A stretch of DNA of 64,000 bases from Mycobacterium heckeshornense (GCF_016592155.1 NZ_AP024237.1:3968001-4032000), one strand, 5' to 3'. Positions 46,707-56,221 are shown, numbered from the stretch's first letter. Translations and numbers: made by a program. The notes: generated from the letters alone by a model not told the origin.

Positions 46707-49648
46707 GTGATACACCGATGTGGACGCTGATGCCGCCGGTCCTATCACGGATCATCCGGCGGTATGCGGTACCCATCGTGCTGTTCTGGTTGGGGCTCAC
46801 CGCCATCGTGAATAGCGTTGTACCGCAGCTGGAGACGGTCGGAAGAGCGCACACGGTATCGCTCACCCCGGCCGCTGCGCCGTCGATGCGGGCGATGAAG
46901 CGCATCGGTCAGGTGTTCCACGAGTTCGACACCGACAGCGCGCTGATGATCGTGATCGAGGGCGACAAGCCCCTCGACGATCGCGCGCACCGGTTTTACG
47001 ACGAGCTGATCCGCAGGCTTTCGCATGACAAAAAGCACGTCGAGCACATCCAGGACTTCTGGGGCGATCCCGTGACCGCGGCGGGCTCGCAAAGCGCCGA
47101 CGGACGGGCGGCTTACGTCCAGCTATACCTCGTCGGCAAGCAGGGTGAGACCCTGGCCAACCAATCCGTCGCTGCGGTCCGACACATTGTGAATACCACA
47201 CCGCCACCCCCCGGAATCACGGCCTATGTCGCTGGAGGCGCGGCGGTAACCGCCGACGGAGCAGATGCCGGAGACAAAGGCATCGCGAAGGTAACCGCGA
47301 TAACGAGCGTGGTGATCTTTGTGATGCTGCTTTGGGTCTACCGCTCCATCATCACCGTGAGTCTCGTCTTCGTCATCGTGGGCATCGAGCTGGCCGCAGC
47401 CCGGGGAATCGTTGCATTGCTCGCCTGCCACAACATCATCGGGCTTTCCACCTACGCGGTAAACCTGCTTGTGTTGCTGGCCATCGCGGCCGGTACCGAC
47501 TACGCGATATTCATTCTCGGTCGCTACCAGGAAGCGCGCCACGCGGGTGAGGATCGGACGGCGGCGTTCGCCACGATGTTCGACGGCACCGCCCACGTCG
47601 TGTTGGGGTCGGGCCTGACCATCGCCGGTGCGATGTACTGCCTGACCTTCACCAGGCTCCCCTACTTCCAAAGCCTGGGCCCTGCCTGTGCAGTCGGCAT
47701 GCTGGTCGTCGTCATTGCCGCGCTGACGCTCGCCCCGGCCGCGCTGGCCATTGGCGGTCTCTGCCACCTCTTCGACCCGAGGCGAGGGATGCCGACCGAT
47801 CGATGGCGGCGACTTGCGGCTGCCATCGTTCGCTGGCCGCGGCCCATCCTCACGGTGACGATCGCGGTCACCGCAATCGGTCTCCTCGCCCTGCCCGGCT
47901 ACAGAACCAATTACCAGAACCGCCGCTATATGCCTGCCGACGTGCCTGCCAATATCGGATACCAGGCTGCGGACCGACACTTTTCTCAGTCGCGGATGAA
48001 TCCAGAACTGCTGTTGGTCGAAACCAACCACGATATGCGCGACCCGACAGGGATGCTGATTTTAGACCGGGTGGCTAAAGCAGTCTTTCACATTCCCGGT
48101 ATTGCTCGGGTGCAGGCGATAACGAGACCCTGGGGGACGCCTCTCGAACATACCTCGATACCGTTCCTGATCAGTATGCAGAACACTGCGCAGATCGGCA
48201 ACATGGAATATTTAAAGGATCGGATGGCCGACATGCTGACGCAGGCTAACGCGCTCCAGCAATCAATCGACATTATGGAGCGAATGTATCACATCATGCA
48301 AAAAATGGTCGCCACCACACATCGCATGGACGGCGACACACATGATATGCTCGCCATCACCAGTGACTTGAGAGACCACATTGCCGATTTCGACGACTTC
48401 TGGCGCCCGATTCGCAGTTATTTTTACTGGGAAAGACATTGCTATGATATCCCTATATGCTGGTCGCTGAGATCTATATTCGATGCGCTTGATAATGTGG
48501 ACCAGCTGACCGCTAAGCTGGGAGATCTCACGGCGAATTTGGACGTTATGGATTCGCTGATGCCGCAAATGCTCGCGCAGATCCCTCCGCAAATCGCCGT
48601 GATGAATACGATGAAGACGATGATGCTGACCATGCACAGCACCATGTCCTCTTTCTATGACCAGATCGACGTCATGAGCCAGAATTCGACAGCCATGGGA
48701 AGGACCTTCGACGCCGCCAAAAACGATGACTCGTTCTACCTCCCACCCGAGGTTTTCAATAACCCGGATTTCAAGCGGGCCCTGAAACTGTTCCTGTCTC
48801 CGGACGGCAAAGCCGCCCGCTTCATCATCTTCCACGACGGGGATCCCGCGACACCCAAAGGCATCTCACGCATCGATGCGATCGAGCAAGCCGCGAAAGA
48901 GGCCATCAAGGGAACTCCTTTGGAGGGCGCGAAAATCTATATCGGCGGCACCGCCGCAACGTACAAGGACATGCGCGACGGCTCTCGGTACGATTTGCTT
49001 ATCGCTGCGATAGCGGCGGCCAGCCTGATCTTCATCATCATGCTGATCATTATCCAAAGCGCGGTTGCCGCTTTGGTGATCGTAGGCACTGTTCTGATTT
49101 CGTTGGGCACCTCGTTCGGGCTCTCCGTGCTTGTGTGGCAGGACATCTTCGGCATCGAGTTGCACTGGATGGTGCTTCCGATGTCGGTGATCCTGCTTTT
49201 GGCGGTGGGATCGGATTACAATTTGCTGCTGATCTCACGCTTTAAGCAGGAAGTCGCGGCCGGCCTGAGAACGGGAATCATCCGCGCGATGGGCGGTACG
49301 GGCGCGGTGGTGACGTCGGCCGGCCTGGTGTTCGCTGCGACCATGTCTTCATTCGTGTTCAGCGATCTGCGGGTCATTGGTCAGGTGGGTACCACCATTG
49401 GGCTTGGGTTGTTGTTCGACACCCTGGTCGTGCGGACCTTCATGACACCCGCAATCGCCGTGCTGCTGGGCACCTGGTTCTGGTGGCCGCTAAGAGTCCG
49501 CCGGCGTCCGAGCGGTCGACCGATTCGGCCGCGGGCAACCCCGCACCCGGATCGTGCTCCGCGTCGGACGACGAACGGTGACTCGGCGGTCGCGGATCGG
49601 CCGCCTATGGGCTCATTTCCGGCACCGGTTCTGCCCAAGCCCAGTTAA
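46703..49648 (+). CDS. MmpL-family RND transporter
   Basis: A 981-residue RND transporter with the MmpL layout: a first membrane segment, outer loop 1, five segments, outer loop 2, five segments and a cytoplasmic tail. The proton-relay Asp-Tyr pairs are present in [16 protein letters not shown] (Asp266) and [17 protein letters not shown]. Outer loop 2 (about 490-650) holds a long Met/Asp/Gln-rich helical hairpin, like the coiled-coil insert of MmpL4/MmpL5-type proteins that work with MmpS. Substrate unknown; lipid, siderophore or drug export are options. The loop is richer in A/T than the flanks. Confidence 0.94.
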   Translation: MSDTPMWTLMPPVLSRIIRRYAVPIVLFWLGLTAIVNSVVPQLETVGRAHTVSLTPAAAPSMRAMKRIGQVFHEFDTDSALMIVIEGDKPLDDRAHRFYDELIRRLSHDKKHVEHIQDFWGDPVTAAGSQSADGRAAYVQLYLVGKQGETLANQSVAAVRHIVNTTPPPPGITAYVAGGAAVTADGADAGDKGIAKVTAITSVVIFVMLLWVYRSIITVSLVFVIVGIELAAARGIVALLACHNIIGLSTYAVNLLVLLAIAAGTDYAIFILGRYQEARHAGEDRTAAFATMFDGTAHVVLGSGLTIAGAMYCLTFTRLPYFQSLGPACAVGMLVVVIAALTLAPAALAIGGLCHLFDPRRGMPTDRWRRLAAAIVRWPRPILTVTIAVTAIGLLALPGYRTNYQNRRYMPADVPANIGYQAADRHFSQSRMNPELLLVETNHDMRDPTGMLILDRVAKAVFHIPGIARVQAITRPWGTPLEHTSIPFLISMQNTAQIGNMEYLKDRMADMLTQANALQQSIDIMERMYHIMQKMVATTHRMDGDTHDMLAITSDLRDHIADFDDFWRPIRSYFYWERHCYDIPICWSLRSIFDALDNVDQLTAKLGDLTANLDVMDSLMPQMLAQIPPQIAVMNTMKTMMLTMHSTMSSFYDQIDVMSQNSTAMGRTFDAAKNDDSFYLPPEVFNNPDFKRALKLFLSPDGKAARFIIFHDGDPATPKGISRIDAIEQAAKEAIKGTPLEGAKIYIGGTAATYKDMRDGSRYDLLIAAIAAASLIFIIMLIIIQSAVAALVIVGTVLISLGTSFGLSVLVWQDIFGIELHWMVLPMSVILLLAVGSDYNLLLISRFKQEVAAGLRTGIIRAMGGTGAVVTSAGLVFAATMSSFVFSDLRVIGQVGTTIGLGLLFDTLVVRTFMTPAIAVLLGTWFWWPLRVRRRPSGRPIRPRATPHPDRAPRRTTNGDSAVADRPPMGSFPAPVLPKPS

Positions 49649-49653
49649 CAGCG

Positions 49654-51522
49654 CTATTCGACGGTGACGGACTTGGCCAGGTTGCGCGGTTTGTCGACGT
49701 CGTAACCACGGGCTTGTGCCACCGAAGCGGCGAACACCTGCAGCGGAATCGTCGACAGGAGCGGCTGAAAAAGCGTTGACACGGCTGGTATTTCGATCAG
49801 ATGATCGGCGAAGGGACGTACGGTGTCGTCGCCTTCCTCGGCGATGACGATGGTGATGGCACCGCGAGCCTGGATCTCGCGGATGTTCGACAACAGCTTG
49901 GCGTGCAGCGTGGCGGAGTTCTTCGGCGAGGGCATCACGACGATCACCGGAAGACCGTCTTCGATCAGCGCGATCGGCCCGTGCTTGAGCTCGCCGGCGG
50001 CGAAGCCCTCGGCGTGCATGTAGGCCAGTTCCTTGAGTTTCAGGGCGCCTTCCAGAGCCACCGGGTAACCGACGTGGCGGCCGAGGAACAGAATGGTCGA
50101 CGAGCCGGCGAACCGATGGCCCAGCTCGGCAACCGGTTCCATGGCGGTGAGCACGCGCGCCACCAGCTCCGGCATGGATTCCAACTCGCGGTACTCGCGC
50201 TCGACCTCGTCCGGATACTTCGTGCCCCGGGCCTGCGCCAGCGCCAGCCCCAGCAGATAGTTGGCGGCGATCTGCGCCAGAAAGGTTTTCGTGGACGCCA
50301 CCCCGATCTCGGGCCCGGCCCGCGTGTAGAGCACGGCGTCGCATTCCCGCGGAATTTGCGAGCCGTTGGTGTTGCAGATCGCCAGCACCTTGGCCTTCTG
50401 TTCCTTGGCGTGCCGCACCGCCTCGAGGGTGTCGGCGGTTTCCCCCGATTGGGAGATGGCCACCACCAGCGTGCTGCGGTCCAGCACCGGGTCGCGGTAG
50501 CGGAACTCGCTGGCCAGTTCCACTTCCACAGGCAGCCGGGTCCAATGCTCGATCGCGTACTTGGCCAACAGCCCGGAGTGATATGCCGTGCCGCAGGCAA
50601 CCACGAAGACCTTGTCGACTTCGCGCAGCTCCTGATCGGAGAGCCGCTGCTCGTCGAGCACGATCCGACCGTCGACGAAATGGCCGAGCAGGGTGTCGGC
50701 CACGGCGGCCGGCTGCTCGGCGATCTCCTTGAGCATGAAGTACTCGTAGCCGCCCTTCTCGGCGGCCGACAGGTCCCAGTCGATGTGGAAGGCGCGAGCC
50801 TCGCCGGCCATATCGTTGCCGTAGAAGTCGCTGATCCGATACCCATCGGCGGTGATCACCACCGCCTGGTCCTGACCCAGCTCGACCGCGTCGCGGGTGT
50901 GCTCGATGAACGCCGCCACGTCAGAGCCGATGAACATCTCGCCGTCGCCGATCCCGACGACCAACGGCGTGGAGCGGCGCGCGGCCACGATCGTGCCAGG
51001 CTCGTCGGCGTTGGCGAACACCAGCGTGAAGTGGCCTTCCAGCCGACGCAGCACGGCCAGCACCGAGCCGACAAAGTCACCGGCGGTCTCGCCGTGCCGA
51101 AAGGCCTGCGCCACCAGGTGCACCGCCACCTCGCTGTCGGTGTCGCTGGCGAACTCCACCCCGGCGGCCTCCAGCTCGCGGCGCAGGACCGCGAAGTTCT
51201 CGATGATGCCGTTGTGGACGACGGCGATCTTGCCGGCGGCGTCACGGTGTGGGTGCGCGTTGCGGTCGGTGGGACGGCCGTGGGTGGCCCACCGGGTGTG
51301 TCCCAGGCCGGTGTTGCCGCTCAGCGCTGCGGGATCGGTGTCCTCGAGCGCCTTCTCCAGGTTGGACAATCGGCCGGCACGGCGGCGCACGGTGAGCTTG
51401 CCGCGGCCGTCGAGCAGTGCGATGCCGGCAGAGTCGTAGCCGCGGTACTCCATCCGTCGCAGCGCATCGAGGACGACGTCGTAGGCAGATCGCTGGCCGA
51501 CGTAGCCGACGATTCCGCACAT
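49654..51522 (-). CDS. glmS: Glucosamine-6-phosphate synthase GlmS
   Basis: A 622-residue glutamine:fructose-6-phosphate amidotransferase, first step to UDP-GlcNAc. The N-terminal nucleophile Cys follows the initiator Met (MCGIVGYVG); ATG 51522 is required to expose it, so the ATG two codons upstream is rejected. The glutaminase domain is about 1-240. Two SIS domains follow (ISQSGETADTLEA and AEGFAAGELKHGP). The end is DKPRNLAKSVTVE. It is convergent with mmpL (5-base gap). No glmS ribozyme was seen upstream. Confidence 0.97.
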   Translation of the reverse strand: MCGIVGYVGQRSAYDVVLDALRRMEYRGYDSAGIALLDGRGKLTVRRRAGRLSNLEKALEDTDPAALSGNTGLGHTRWATHGRPTDRNAHPHRDAAGKIAVVHNGIIENFAVLRRELEAAGVEFASDTDSEVAVHLVAQAFRHGETAGDFVGSVLAVLRRLEGHFTLVFANADEPGTIVAARRSTPLVVGIGDGEMFIGSDVAAFIEHTRDAVELGQDQAVVITADGYRISDFYGNDMAGEARAFHIDWDLSAAEKGGYEYFMLKEIAEQPAAVADTLLGHFVDGRIVLDEQRLSDQELREVDKVFVVACGTAYHSGLLAKYAIEHWTRLPVEVELASEFRYRDPVLDRSTLVVAISQSGETADTLEAVRHAKEQKAKVLAICNTNGSQIPRECDAVLYTRAGPEIGVASTKTFLAQIAANYLLGLALAQARGTKYPDEVEREYRELESMPELVARVLTAMEPVAELGHRFAGSSTILFLGRHVGYPVALEGALKLKELAYMHAEGFAAGELKHGPIALIEDGLPVIVVMPSPKNSATLHAKLLSNIREIQARGAITIVIAEEGDDTVRPFADHLIEIPAVSTLFQPLLSTIPLQVFAASVAQARGYDVDKPRNLAKSVTVE

Positions 51523-51622
51523 AGCCACTCAGCGTAGTGCAGGCGGCCGCTGGCGGATGGCTGCGCAAGAGGCTACCTAGGGCACGGGCTGTCCGTGGCT
51601 ATCGCGGGCCCGCTGCATGACC

Positions 51623-52018
51623 TCAGTGCCAGTGGCCCGGGTCGTGCGGGTCGCCGTCGTAATAGTGGTCGTCGTGGCAGCGATTCCAGTCCCAGTTATT
51701 TCCCCAGCCCGGATCCCAGGGCTGGCCGGGACACCAGTGGTAGGCGGCACGGTAGCCGGGCTGCCATCCACCGGGCCCGCCCGGGCCATGCCAGTGGTCG
51801 GGGTCGTGCGGGTCGCCGTCGTAGTAGTTGTCGTCGTGGCAGCGATTCCAGTCCCAGTTATTTCCCCAGCCCGGATCCCAGGGCTGGCCGGGACACCAGT
51901 GGTAGTTGGGCAATGGCGTTGGTCGCGCATGGGCGACGCTCGCCGCACCGAGACCCGCGAGCGCGAAACCGGCCGTCATTGCAAGAGCTGACACCGTGAC
52001 AGGTAGGTAGCTTTTCAT
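51623..52018 (-). CDS. Secreted protein with twin Trp/Cys/His/Asp-rich repeats
   Basis: A 131-residue exported protein. A signal peptide of about 31 residues ends ASVAHA-RP. The mature part is almost entirely two 38-residue repeats joined by a Gly/Pro linker. Each repeat opens YHWCPGQPWDPGWG, continues NNWDWNRCHDD and closes with YYDGDPHDPxHWH. Each has two Cys (18 apart) that could form a disulfide, and a dense His/Asp cluster that could bind metal. Similar single-repeat secreted proteins are, I believe, common in mycobacteria; their function is unknown. It lies between glmS and the Rv3438-like gene. Confidence 0.8.
   Translation of the reverse strand: MKSYLPVTVSALAMTAGFALAGLGAASVAHARPTPLPNYHWCPGQPWDPGWGNNWDWNRCHDDNYYDGDPHDPDHWHGPGGPGGWQPGYRAAYHWCPGQPWDPGWGNNWDWNRCHDDHYYDGDPHDPGHWH
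51627..51743. repeat. 117-bp direct repeat, copy 1
   Basis: Nearly identical to 51789-51905, offset by exactly 162 bases, with a few scattered differences. It encodes the second protein repeat of the secreted protein. The near-identity at the DNA level suggests a recent duplication or gene conversion. Confidence 0.9.
51789..51905. repeat. 117-bp direct repeat, copy 2
   Basis: Partner of 51627-51743, encoding the first protein repeat. The 45-base spacer between copies encodes the Gly/Pro/Gln linker. Confidence 0.9.
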
Positions 52019-52185
52019 TCTTTCGTTGTTATCAAACCCGGAGCCGGTCGAAGCGTGATACCTCGGCCGGTCGTCCTGGGAGTTTCCTGTCAATTGCCGT
52101 TTGCGCATCCCGCGCTGCCCAGCGCTTTCCTTCGGGCAAGCACGGGCAAGCACCGCAACCAGATACGGTGCGTTAGGTTCAACGG

Positions 52186-53028
52186 GTGGCCCGCACCCGC
52201 ACACTGTTCAGCGCCCTCACCCGTCGCGGCCCGTACCGTGTTTTACGGGGGGATCTCGCATTCGCTGGCTTGCCCGGCGTCGTGTACACCCCCGAGTCAG
52301 GGCTCAACCTGCCGGCGATCGCCTTCGGCCATGACTGGCTGACCGGTGTCCAGCGTTATTGCGGCCTGCTGGAACACCTGGCGTCGTGGGGCGTCGTCGC
52401 GGCGGCTCCGGATACCGAGCGAGGACTGGCTCCGTCTGTGCTGAAACTCGCGTTCGACCTGGGCACCGCGCTCGACATCGTCGCCGGCGTGCGGCTCGGG
52501 CCCGGACAGATCAGCGTGCATCCCACCAAGCTCGGCCTGGCCGGCCACGGCTTCGGCGGCGCCGCAGCGGTGTTCGCCGCAGCGGGCATGCCGGACAAGC
52601 CGAGGGCGGTGGCGGCGATTTTCCCCACAGTCACCAACCCGCCGGCAGAGCAGCCCGCCTCAACGCTGCAGGTCCCAGGTGTAGTTTTCAGCGCTCCGGG
52701 CCAGGCAAAGACTCTGCAGTCCAACGCTATTCAGCTCGCCCGAGCCTGGGAAGGCGCCACGCTGAGGGTGGTCAGCAAAGCCAAGCCGCACGGACTGGTC
52801 GAGGGCCGCCGCCTCGCGACGGCGTTCGGCCTCAGCGGTCCACATCGCAAGACGCAGAAGGCAGTTCGGGCGCTGCTGACCGGCTATCTGCTGCATGCAC
52901 TTGGCCGTGACAAAAAGTATCGCGACTTCGCCGATCCCGATGTGCATCTGCCGCACACCGAGGCCGCGCCAAAAGAGTTGGCGCCGGCGAGCCCGGAGGA
53001 GAAAGTCGTGGCGTTGCTGAAGGGCTGA
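52186..53028 (+). CDS. Alpha/beta-hydrolase-fold protein lacking the nucleophile (Rv3438-like)
   Basis: A 280-residue protein, the recalled length of Rv3438. The fold resembles dienelactone hydrolase/poly-ester hydrolase-like proteins (GVVYTPESG, IAFGHDWLTG, WGVVAAAPDT). At the nucleophile elbow the usual GHSxGG reads GHGFGG, so Gly replaces Ser. A His remains in KPHGLVEG. It is probably not a classical serine hydrolase. The start is GTG 52186 and it may be leaderless. It lies upstream of the LLM gene with a palindrome between. Confidence 0.8.
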   Translation: MARTRTLFSALTRRGPYRVLRGDLAFAGLPGVVYTPESGLNLPAIAFGHDWLTGVQRYCGLLEHLASWGVVAAAPDTERGLAPSVLKLAFDLGTALDIVAGVRLGPGQISVHPTKLGLAGHGFGGAAAVFAAAGMPDKPRAVAAIFPTVTNPPAEQPASTLQVPGVVFSAPGQAKTLQSNAIQLARAWEGATLRVVSKAKPHGLVEGRRLATAFGLSGPHRKTQKAVRALLTGYLLHALGRDKKYRDFADPDVHLPHTEAAPKELAPASPEEKVVALLKG

Positions 53029-53037
53029 ATAGACCAA

Positions 53038-53059
53038 CCAACCGGTTGGCTGCTATAAC
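53038..53059 (+). promoter_or_regulatory. Palindromic operator and -10 of the LLM oxidoreductase gene
   Basis: CCAACCGGTTGG (53038-53049) is a perfect palindrome, preceded by another CCAA. TATAAC (53054-53059), a good -10, follows and lies six bases before ATG 53066, so the transcript is probably leaderless. Repressor binding would cover the -35/-10 region. The motif resembles TetR-type operators. Confidence 0.7.
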
Positions 53060-53065
53060 GTCTTG

Positions 53066-54106
53066 ATGCGCGTTGGGACAACTCTGAGCTACTCCGGCGG
53101 GTTCAAGGACGCGGCCGAGCATGTCGTCGAGCTGGAGAAAGTGGGCGTCGGCATCGCACTGGTCGCCGAGGCGTATTCGTATGACGCTGTTAGCCAGCTC
53201 GGCTATTTGGCGGCCAAGACCAGCACCATCACGCTCGGCTCCGGGATATTTCCCATCTACACCCGTACCCCGACACTGCTGGCCATGACCGCTGCCGGGC
53301 TGGACTACGTATCCGACGGCCGATTTCACCTGGGTCTAGGGACCTCTGGACCGCAAGTGGTCGAGGGTTTTCACGGCGTGGAATTCGACGCGCCGCTGGG
53401 CCGCACCCGGGAGGTCGTCGACATCTGTCGGCGGGTATGGCGGCGGGAACAACTCGACTACCGCGGCAAGCACTACCAAATCCCATTGCCGCCGGATCGC
53501 GGAACCGGCCTGGGGAAATCGCTACATCTGATCAATCATCCCGTACGCGAACGGATTCCGATATCGATCGCCGCACTTGGACCCAAGAACGTCGAACTTA
53601 CCGCAGAAATCGCCGAGGGCTGGCAGCCGGTGTTCTTCTATCCGGAGAAGGCCGGGTCGGTGTGGGGCGCTGCCCTGAAAGCCGGCCGCGCCAAACGTGA
53701 TCCGAAATTGGGGGTCCTGGACGTTATGGTGGGTGCATCACTTGCCATCGGCGATGACGTCGACGAGCGCCTGGCGTGGGCCAAACCGCAGTTGGCGCTG
53801 TACATCGGCGGCATGGGTGCCAAAAGCCGTAATTTCTACCACAATCTGGCCACCCGCTACGGGTTCGGCGCGGTTGCCGACCGGATTCAAGACTTGTACC
53901 TGTCCGGCCGCAGGGACGAGGCCATCGCCGCCATCCCGGACGAATTGGTGCGCGGCATTTCACTGGTGGGTCCGCGCGGATTCGTCGCCGAACGGGTAGC
54001 AGCCTTCGCCGAAGCGGGCGTGACGACGCTGTTGGTGGCCCCCTTGGCGACTGACCGCGCCGAATCCGTGCGCTATGTCGAAGCTCTGCTAGAACTGCTG
54101 CCGTGA
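53066..54106 (+). CDS. LLM-class, probably F420-dependent oxidoreductase
   Basis: A 346-residue luciferase-like monooxygenase-fold protein. It has the TIM-barrel segments RVGTTLSYSGGFKDA, GSGIFPIYTRTPTLLAM, GRFHLGLGTSGPQVVEGFHG and PISIAALGPKNVELTAEIAEGW, as in the mycobacterial F420-linked group (TIGR03857-like). Such enzymes oxidise or reduce lipids, sugars or xenobiotics with F420. It stands alone, controlled by the palindrome just upstream. The 292 bases after it (54107-54398) hold no convincing gene. Confidence 0.88.
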   Translation: MRVGTTLSYSGGFKDAAEHVVELEKVGVGIALVAEAYSYDAVSQLGYLAAKTSTITLGSGIFPIYTRTPTLLAMTAAGLDYVSDGRFHLGLGTSGPQVVEGFHGVEFDAPLGRTREVVDICRRVWRREQLDYRGKHYQIPLPPDRGTGLGKSLHLINHPVRERIPISIAALGPKNVELTAEIAEGWQPVFFYPEKAGSVWGAALKAGRAKRDPKLGVLDVMVGASLAIGDDVDERLAWAKPQLALYIGGMGAKSRNFYHNLATRYGFGAVADRIQDLYLSGRRDEAIAAIPDELVRGISLVGPRGFVAERVAAFAEAGVTTLLVAPLATDRAESVRYVEALLELLP

Positions 54107-54398
54107 CGCGCGATTGAGGTCGCTGTCGTCGGTGGGGCTCTCGGGACCACCGCTAACGGAGCCGTGGCGCGCCCGGATACCGACAGCCTCGAAATGCGCA
54201 AGGCGAAAATACCCGGGCACGCTCGCCTGGTGTTTCGACAACTGCGACAACAGCCATGGCAACGCCGGTAGGCGGAATCCATTGGGCTGGTGTGGAAACC
54301 GCGCATCGCTGGGCCGGGTGGGTGAACGGCGCGGTGGAAGCGGGTGAGTGCGCTGCCGTCGAGATTTTGACTGCACCCCCGCGCGCCCGTGGTGTCGG

Positions 54399-55880
54399 TC
54401 ATTGCCCCGCCTGTGGGAGCTCGTCGGCCGCGATCTCACATGGCGTCGATCCTTCGGGCGGTGGCGCCGGCGGTGGCGTGGGCTGCGGTGCCGGTCGGGC
54501 GGGCGGCACTTCCCCGGCGGGCGGCGGGTCGCTCGGCGCGGGAGTGACTTCCTCGGCCACGGGGGCCGCGGCGTCGTCCGGCGAAGCGTCCTTGCCCATA
54601 TCGGGCGTAGTTTCGCCGTTCTCGGCGTTGTCGGCGACCCCGTCGTCGGCTTGGTCCGTCTCCTGGTCGTCCGACCCGTCAAGGCCGGCTGGGTCGCCGG
54701 TCTGCTGATCCGCCCGGTCGTCGGACTCGCCGAGCGCGTTCCCGGCATCGAGCGGAGCATCGGGCGCCGACGCATCGCCGAGCCCGTCTGTCACCGAGCC
54801 CACCAGACCCCCGATTGCGTCGATGATCCGTCCTGCCAGACCGACCAGGCCGCCCAGCCCCGCTCCTCCGCCCACGCCGCCACCGCCGAGGCCGCCGAGG
54901 TCGCCTACGTCGCCCAGGGGCAGGCTGGCGGCATCCCACGGCGGAGCGTCCAACCCCGGCAACGGCGGCAGGGGAGCCAGCCCGTCGGGGGCGCGTGACG
55001 GAGAAGCCGGCGGTACCGGGTTTGTCGATGCTGTGGGATAGCTTGGCATGCAAGGCGATGCATCGGGTGGAGGGCACTCGGTGGCCTCGGGCGCCAAGAC
55101 ATCGCTGCCGCCCGACGGCCCTGCAGCAGCGGGCGCAAAACCAACCGGCGCAATCGGCGCCGGTGGCTCGCCGAGTGGTTGTGCGCCCAGCGCGAACTGA
55201 CCCGGAGACTCGAAGCGCGCCGCCGGTGCCGGTGTCAACGCGTCGATGACCGCCTGGTACGCCGCCTCGACCGAGGCTGTCGTCGAGCGCATCGCGGTAA
55301 GCCAGTCAATGCGAATGTCGGTGTCCACGTAGGGCTTTACCTGCTGCTCGATCAGCTCGGCGGCCGCCGCCCGGCCGGGGCTGCCGGTTGTGACCAGCGC
55401 TGCGGCCGATAGCCAGGCCGGCCGCTCCGTCAGCCGGCGATCGTCGATAGCCGTCGCCGCCGCAGCTTTGGCGTCAACCAGCTGCCACAAGTCGTCACGC
55501 AGAGCCGCGCATCGCCGGGCGGCCGCGTGCACAACACCGGCCAATACCATTCCCGAATTACAATGCTGTTCAAGGAAATTTATCGCGGAGCCGGCCCCAT
55601 CTCCGGCCCACACGGCGGCAAGCTCAGCCAGCTGCCCGCGCTGGATTGCCAGCGCTTCTTCGATCGCGTGTACCGCTGCCCACAGCTTGGTGCAGTCGTC
55701 GCCAAGGGCGGTGAGGTCCAGGCCGTGTTCGCTGTCGTACCAGTCCTGGACTTGGCAGCTGTGTGCTGTCAGGTCGGGATGCTGATAACCCAGAACGTGG
55801 CAGGCCCACACGTAGTTTTGGGTGTGCTGAACCGCGGGCCGGCCCTCAGCCAGCCGCGCCGTCACGTCGAAGCGGCCCAC
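54399..55880 (-). CDS. Ala/Pro/Gly-rich protein (Rv3439c-like), possible ESX-associated protein
   Basis: About 493 residues from GTG 55880. Residues 1 to about 210 are helical, with Trp-rich patches (DCTKLWAAVHAIEEALAIQRGQLAELAAVWAGDGAGSA) that read like a WXG100-type helical hairpin. A Pro-rich segment and a Gly-rich hydrophobic stretch (about 330-370) follow. The acidic, Asp/Pro-rich C-terminus ends at 54399. It starts 4 bases after the stop of the small Rv3440c-like gene and is coupled to it. M. tuberculosis Rv3439c is about 467 residues and of unknown function. No catalytic domain is recognised. Confidence 0.75.
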   Translation of the reverse strand: MGRFDVTARLAEGRPAVQHTQNYVWACHVLGYQHPDLTAHSCQVQDWYDSEHGLDLTALGDDCTKLWAAVHAIEEALAIQRGQLAELAAVWAGDGAGSAINFLEQHCNSGMVLAGVVHAAARRCAALRDDLWQLVDAKAAAATAIDDRRLTERPAWLSAAALVTTGSPGRAAAAELIEQQVKPYVDTDIRIDWLTAMRSTTASVEAAYQAVIDALTPAPAARFESPGQFALGAQPLGEPPAPIAPVGFAPAAAGPSGGSDVLAPEATECPPPDASPCMPSYPTASTNPVPPASPSRAPDGLAPLPPLPGLDAPPWDAASLPLGDVGDLGGLGGGGVGGGAGLGGLVGLAGRIIDAIGGLVGSVTDGLGDASAPDAPLDAGNALGESDDRADQQTGDPAGLDGSDDQETDQADDGVADNAENGETTPDMGKDASPDDAAAPVAEEVTPAPSDPPPAGEVPPARPAPQPTPPPAPPPEGSTPCEIAADELPQAGQ

Positions 55881-55884
55881 TGGG

Positions 55885-56178
55885 TCATCCGATGCGCGCC
55901 GCTGCCCGCAGTTCGGCGTCAGCGTAGCGGGCGCTGGTGGCGCGCAGCGCAGCAGCGATCGCAACGGTCGCGCGCGACCACTGCGACAACTCGGCCGACA
56001 AGTGATCCAGCGCGCTGCGCAGCGCATCGCCCCGGGCTTGGTGTGCGCGTCCGGCGGTGGCGCCCGAAAAGGTCAACCCGCCTAAGTGGGTGCGAGCGGT
56101 GTCGATGACCTCTGCGGCCTGGTCGAACCGGCTAGCCACCGACCGCAGCGCGGCGACATCGATGAAGGCTTGTCCCAT
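55885..56178 (-). CDS. Small helical WXG100-like protein (Rv3440c-like)
   Basis: A 97-residue all-helical protein without signal peptide. Hydrophobic heptads run through VAALRSVASRFDQAAEVIDTAR. A turn around LSQWSRATVAIAA places Trp like the WxG motif. The C-terminus has YADAE, a YxxxE match to the general type VII secretion signal YxxxD/E. It is paired with the larger Rv3439c-like gene. Size, fold and pairing suggest an ESX substrate or partner; this is inference. Confidence 0.72.
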   Translation of the reverse strand: MGQAFIDVAALRSVASRFDQAAEVIDTARTHLGGLTFSGATAGRAHQARGDALRSALDHLSAELSQWSRATVAIAAALRATSARYADAELRAAARIG

Positions 56179-56221
56179 AACCGCTACGACGCGGGCGCGA
56201 CAACGGTGGTTCCGCGAAATC

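Noticed and set aside
51523..51622. Possible glmS ribozyme or riboswitch leader
   Set aside because: The region upstream of glmS on its strand begins at 51523 and is only 100 bases to the next gene; no ribozyme core was recognised.
52134..52153. Tandem 10-bp repeat GGGCAAGCAC x2
   Set aside because: Two units only, in a short intergenic stretch; no evident function.
54256..54708. Plus-strand frame starting MATPVGGIHWAG
   Set aside because: It overlaps the Rv3439c-like C-terminus antisense and is Gly/Ser-rich low complexity; no support beyond being open.
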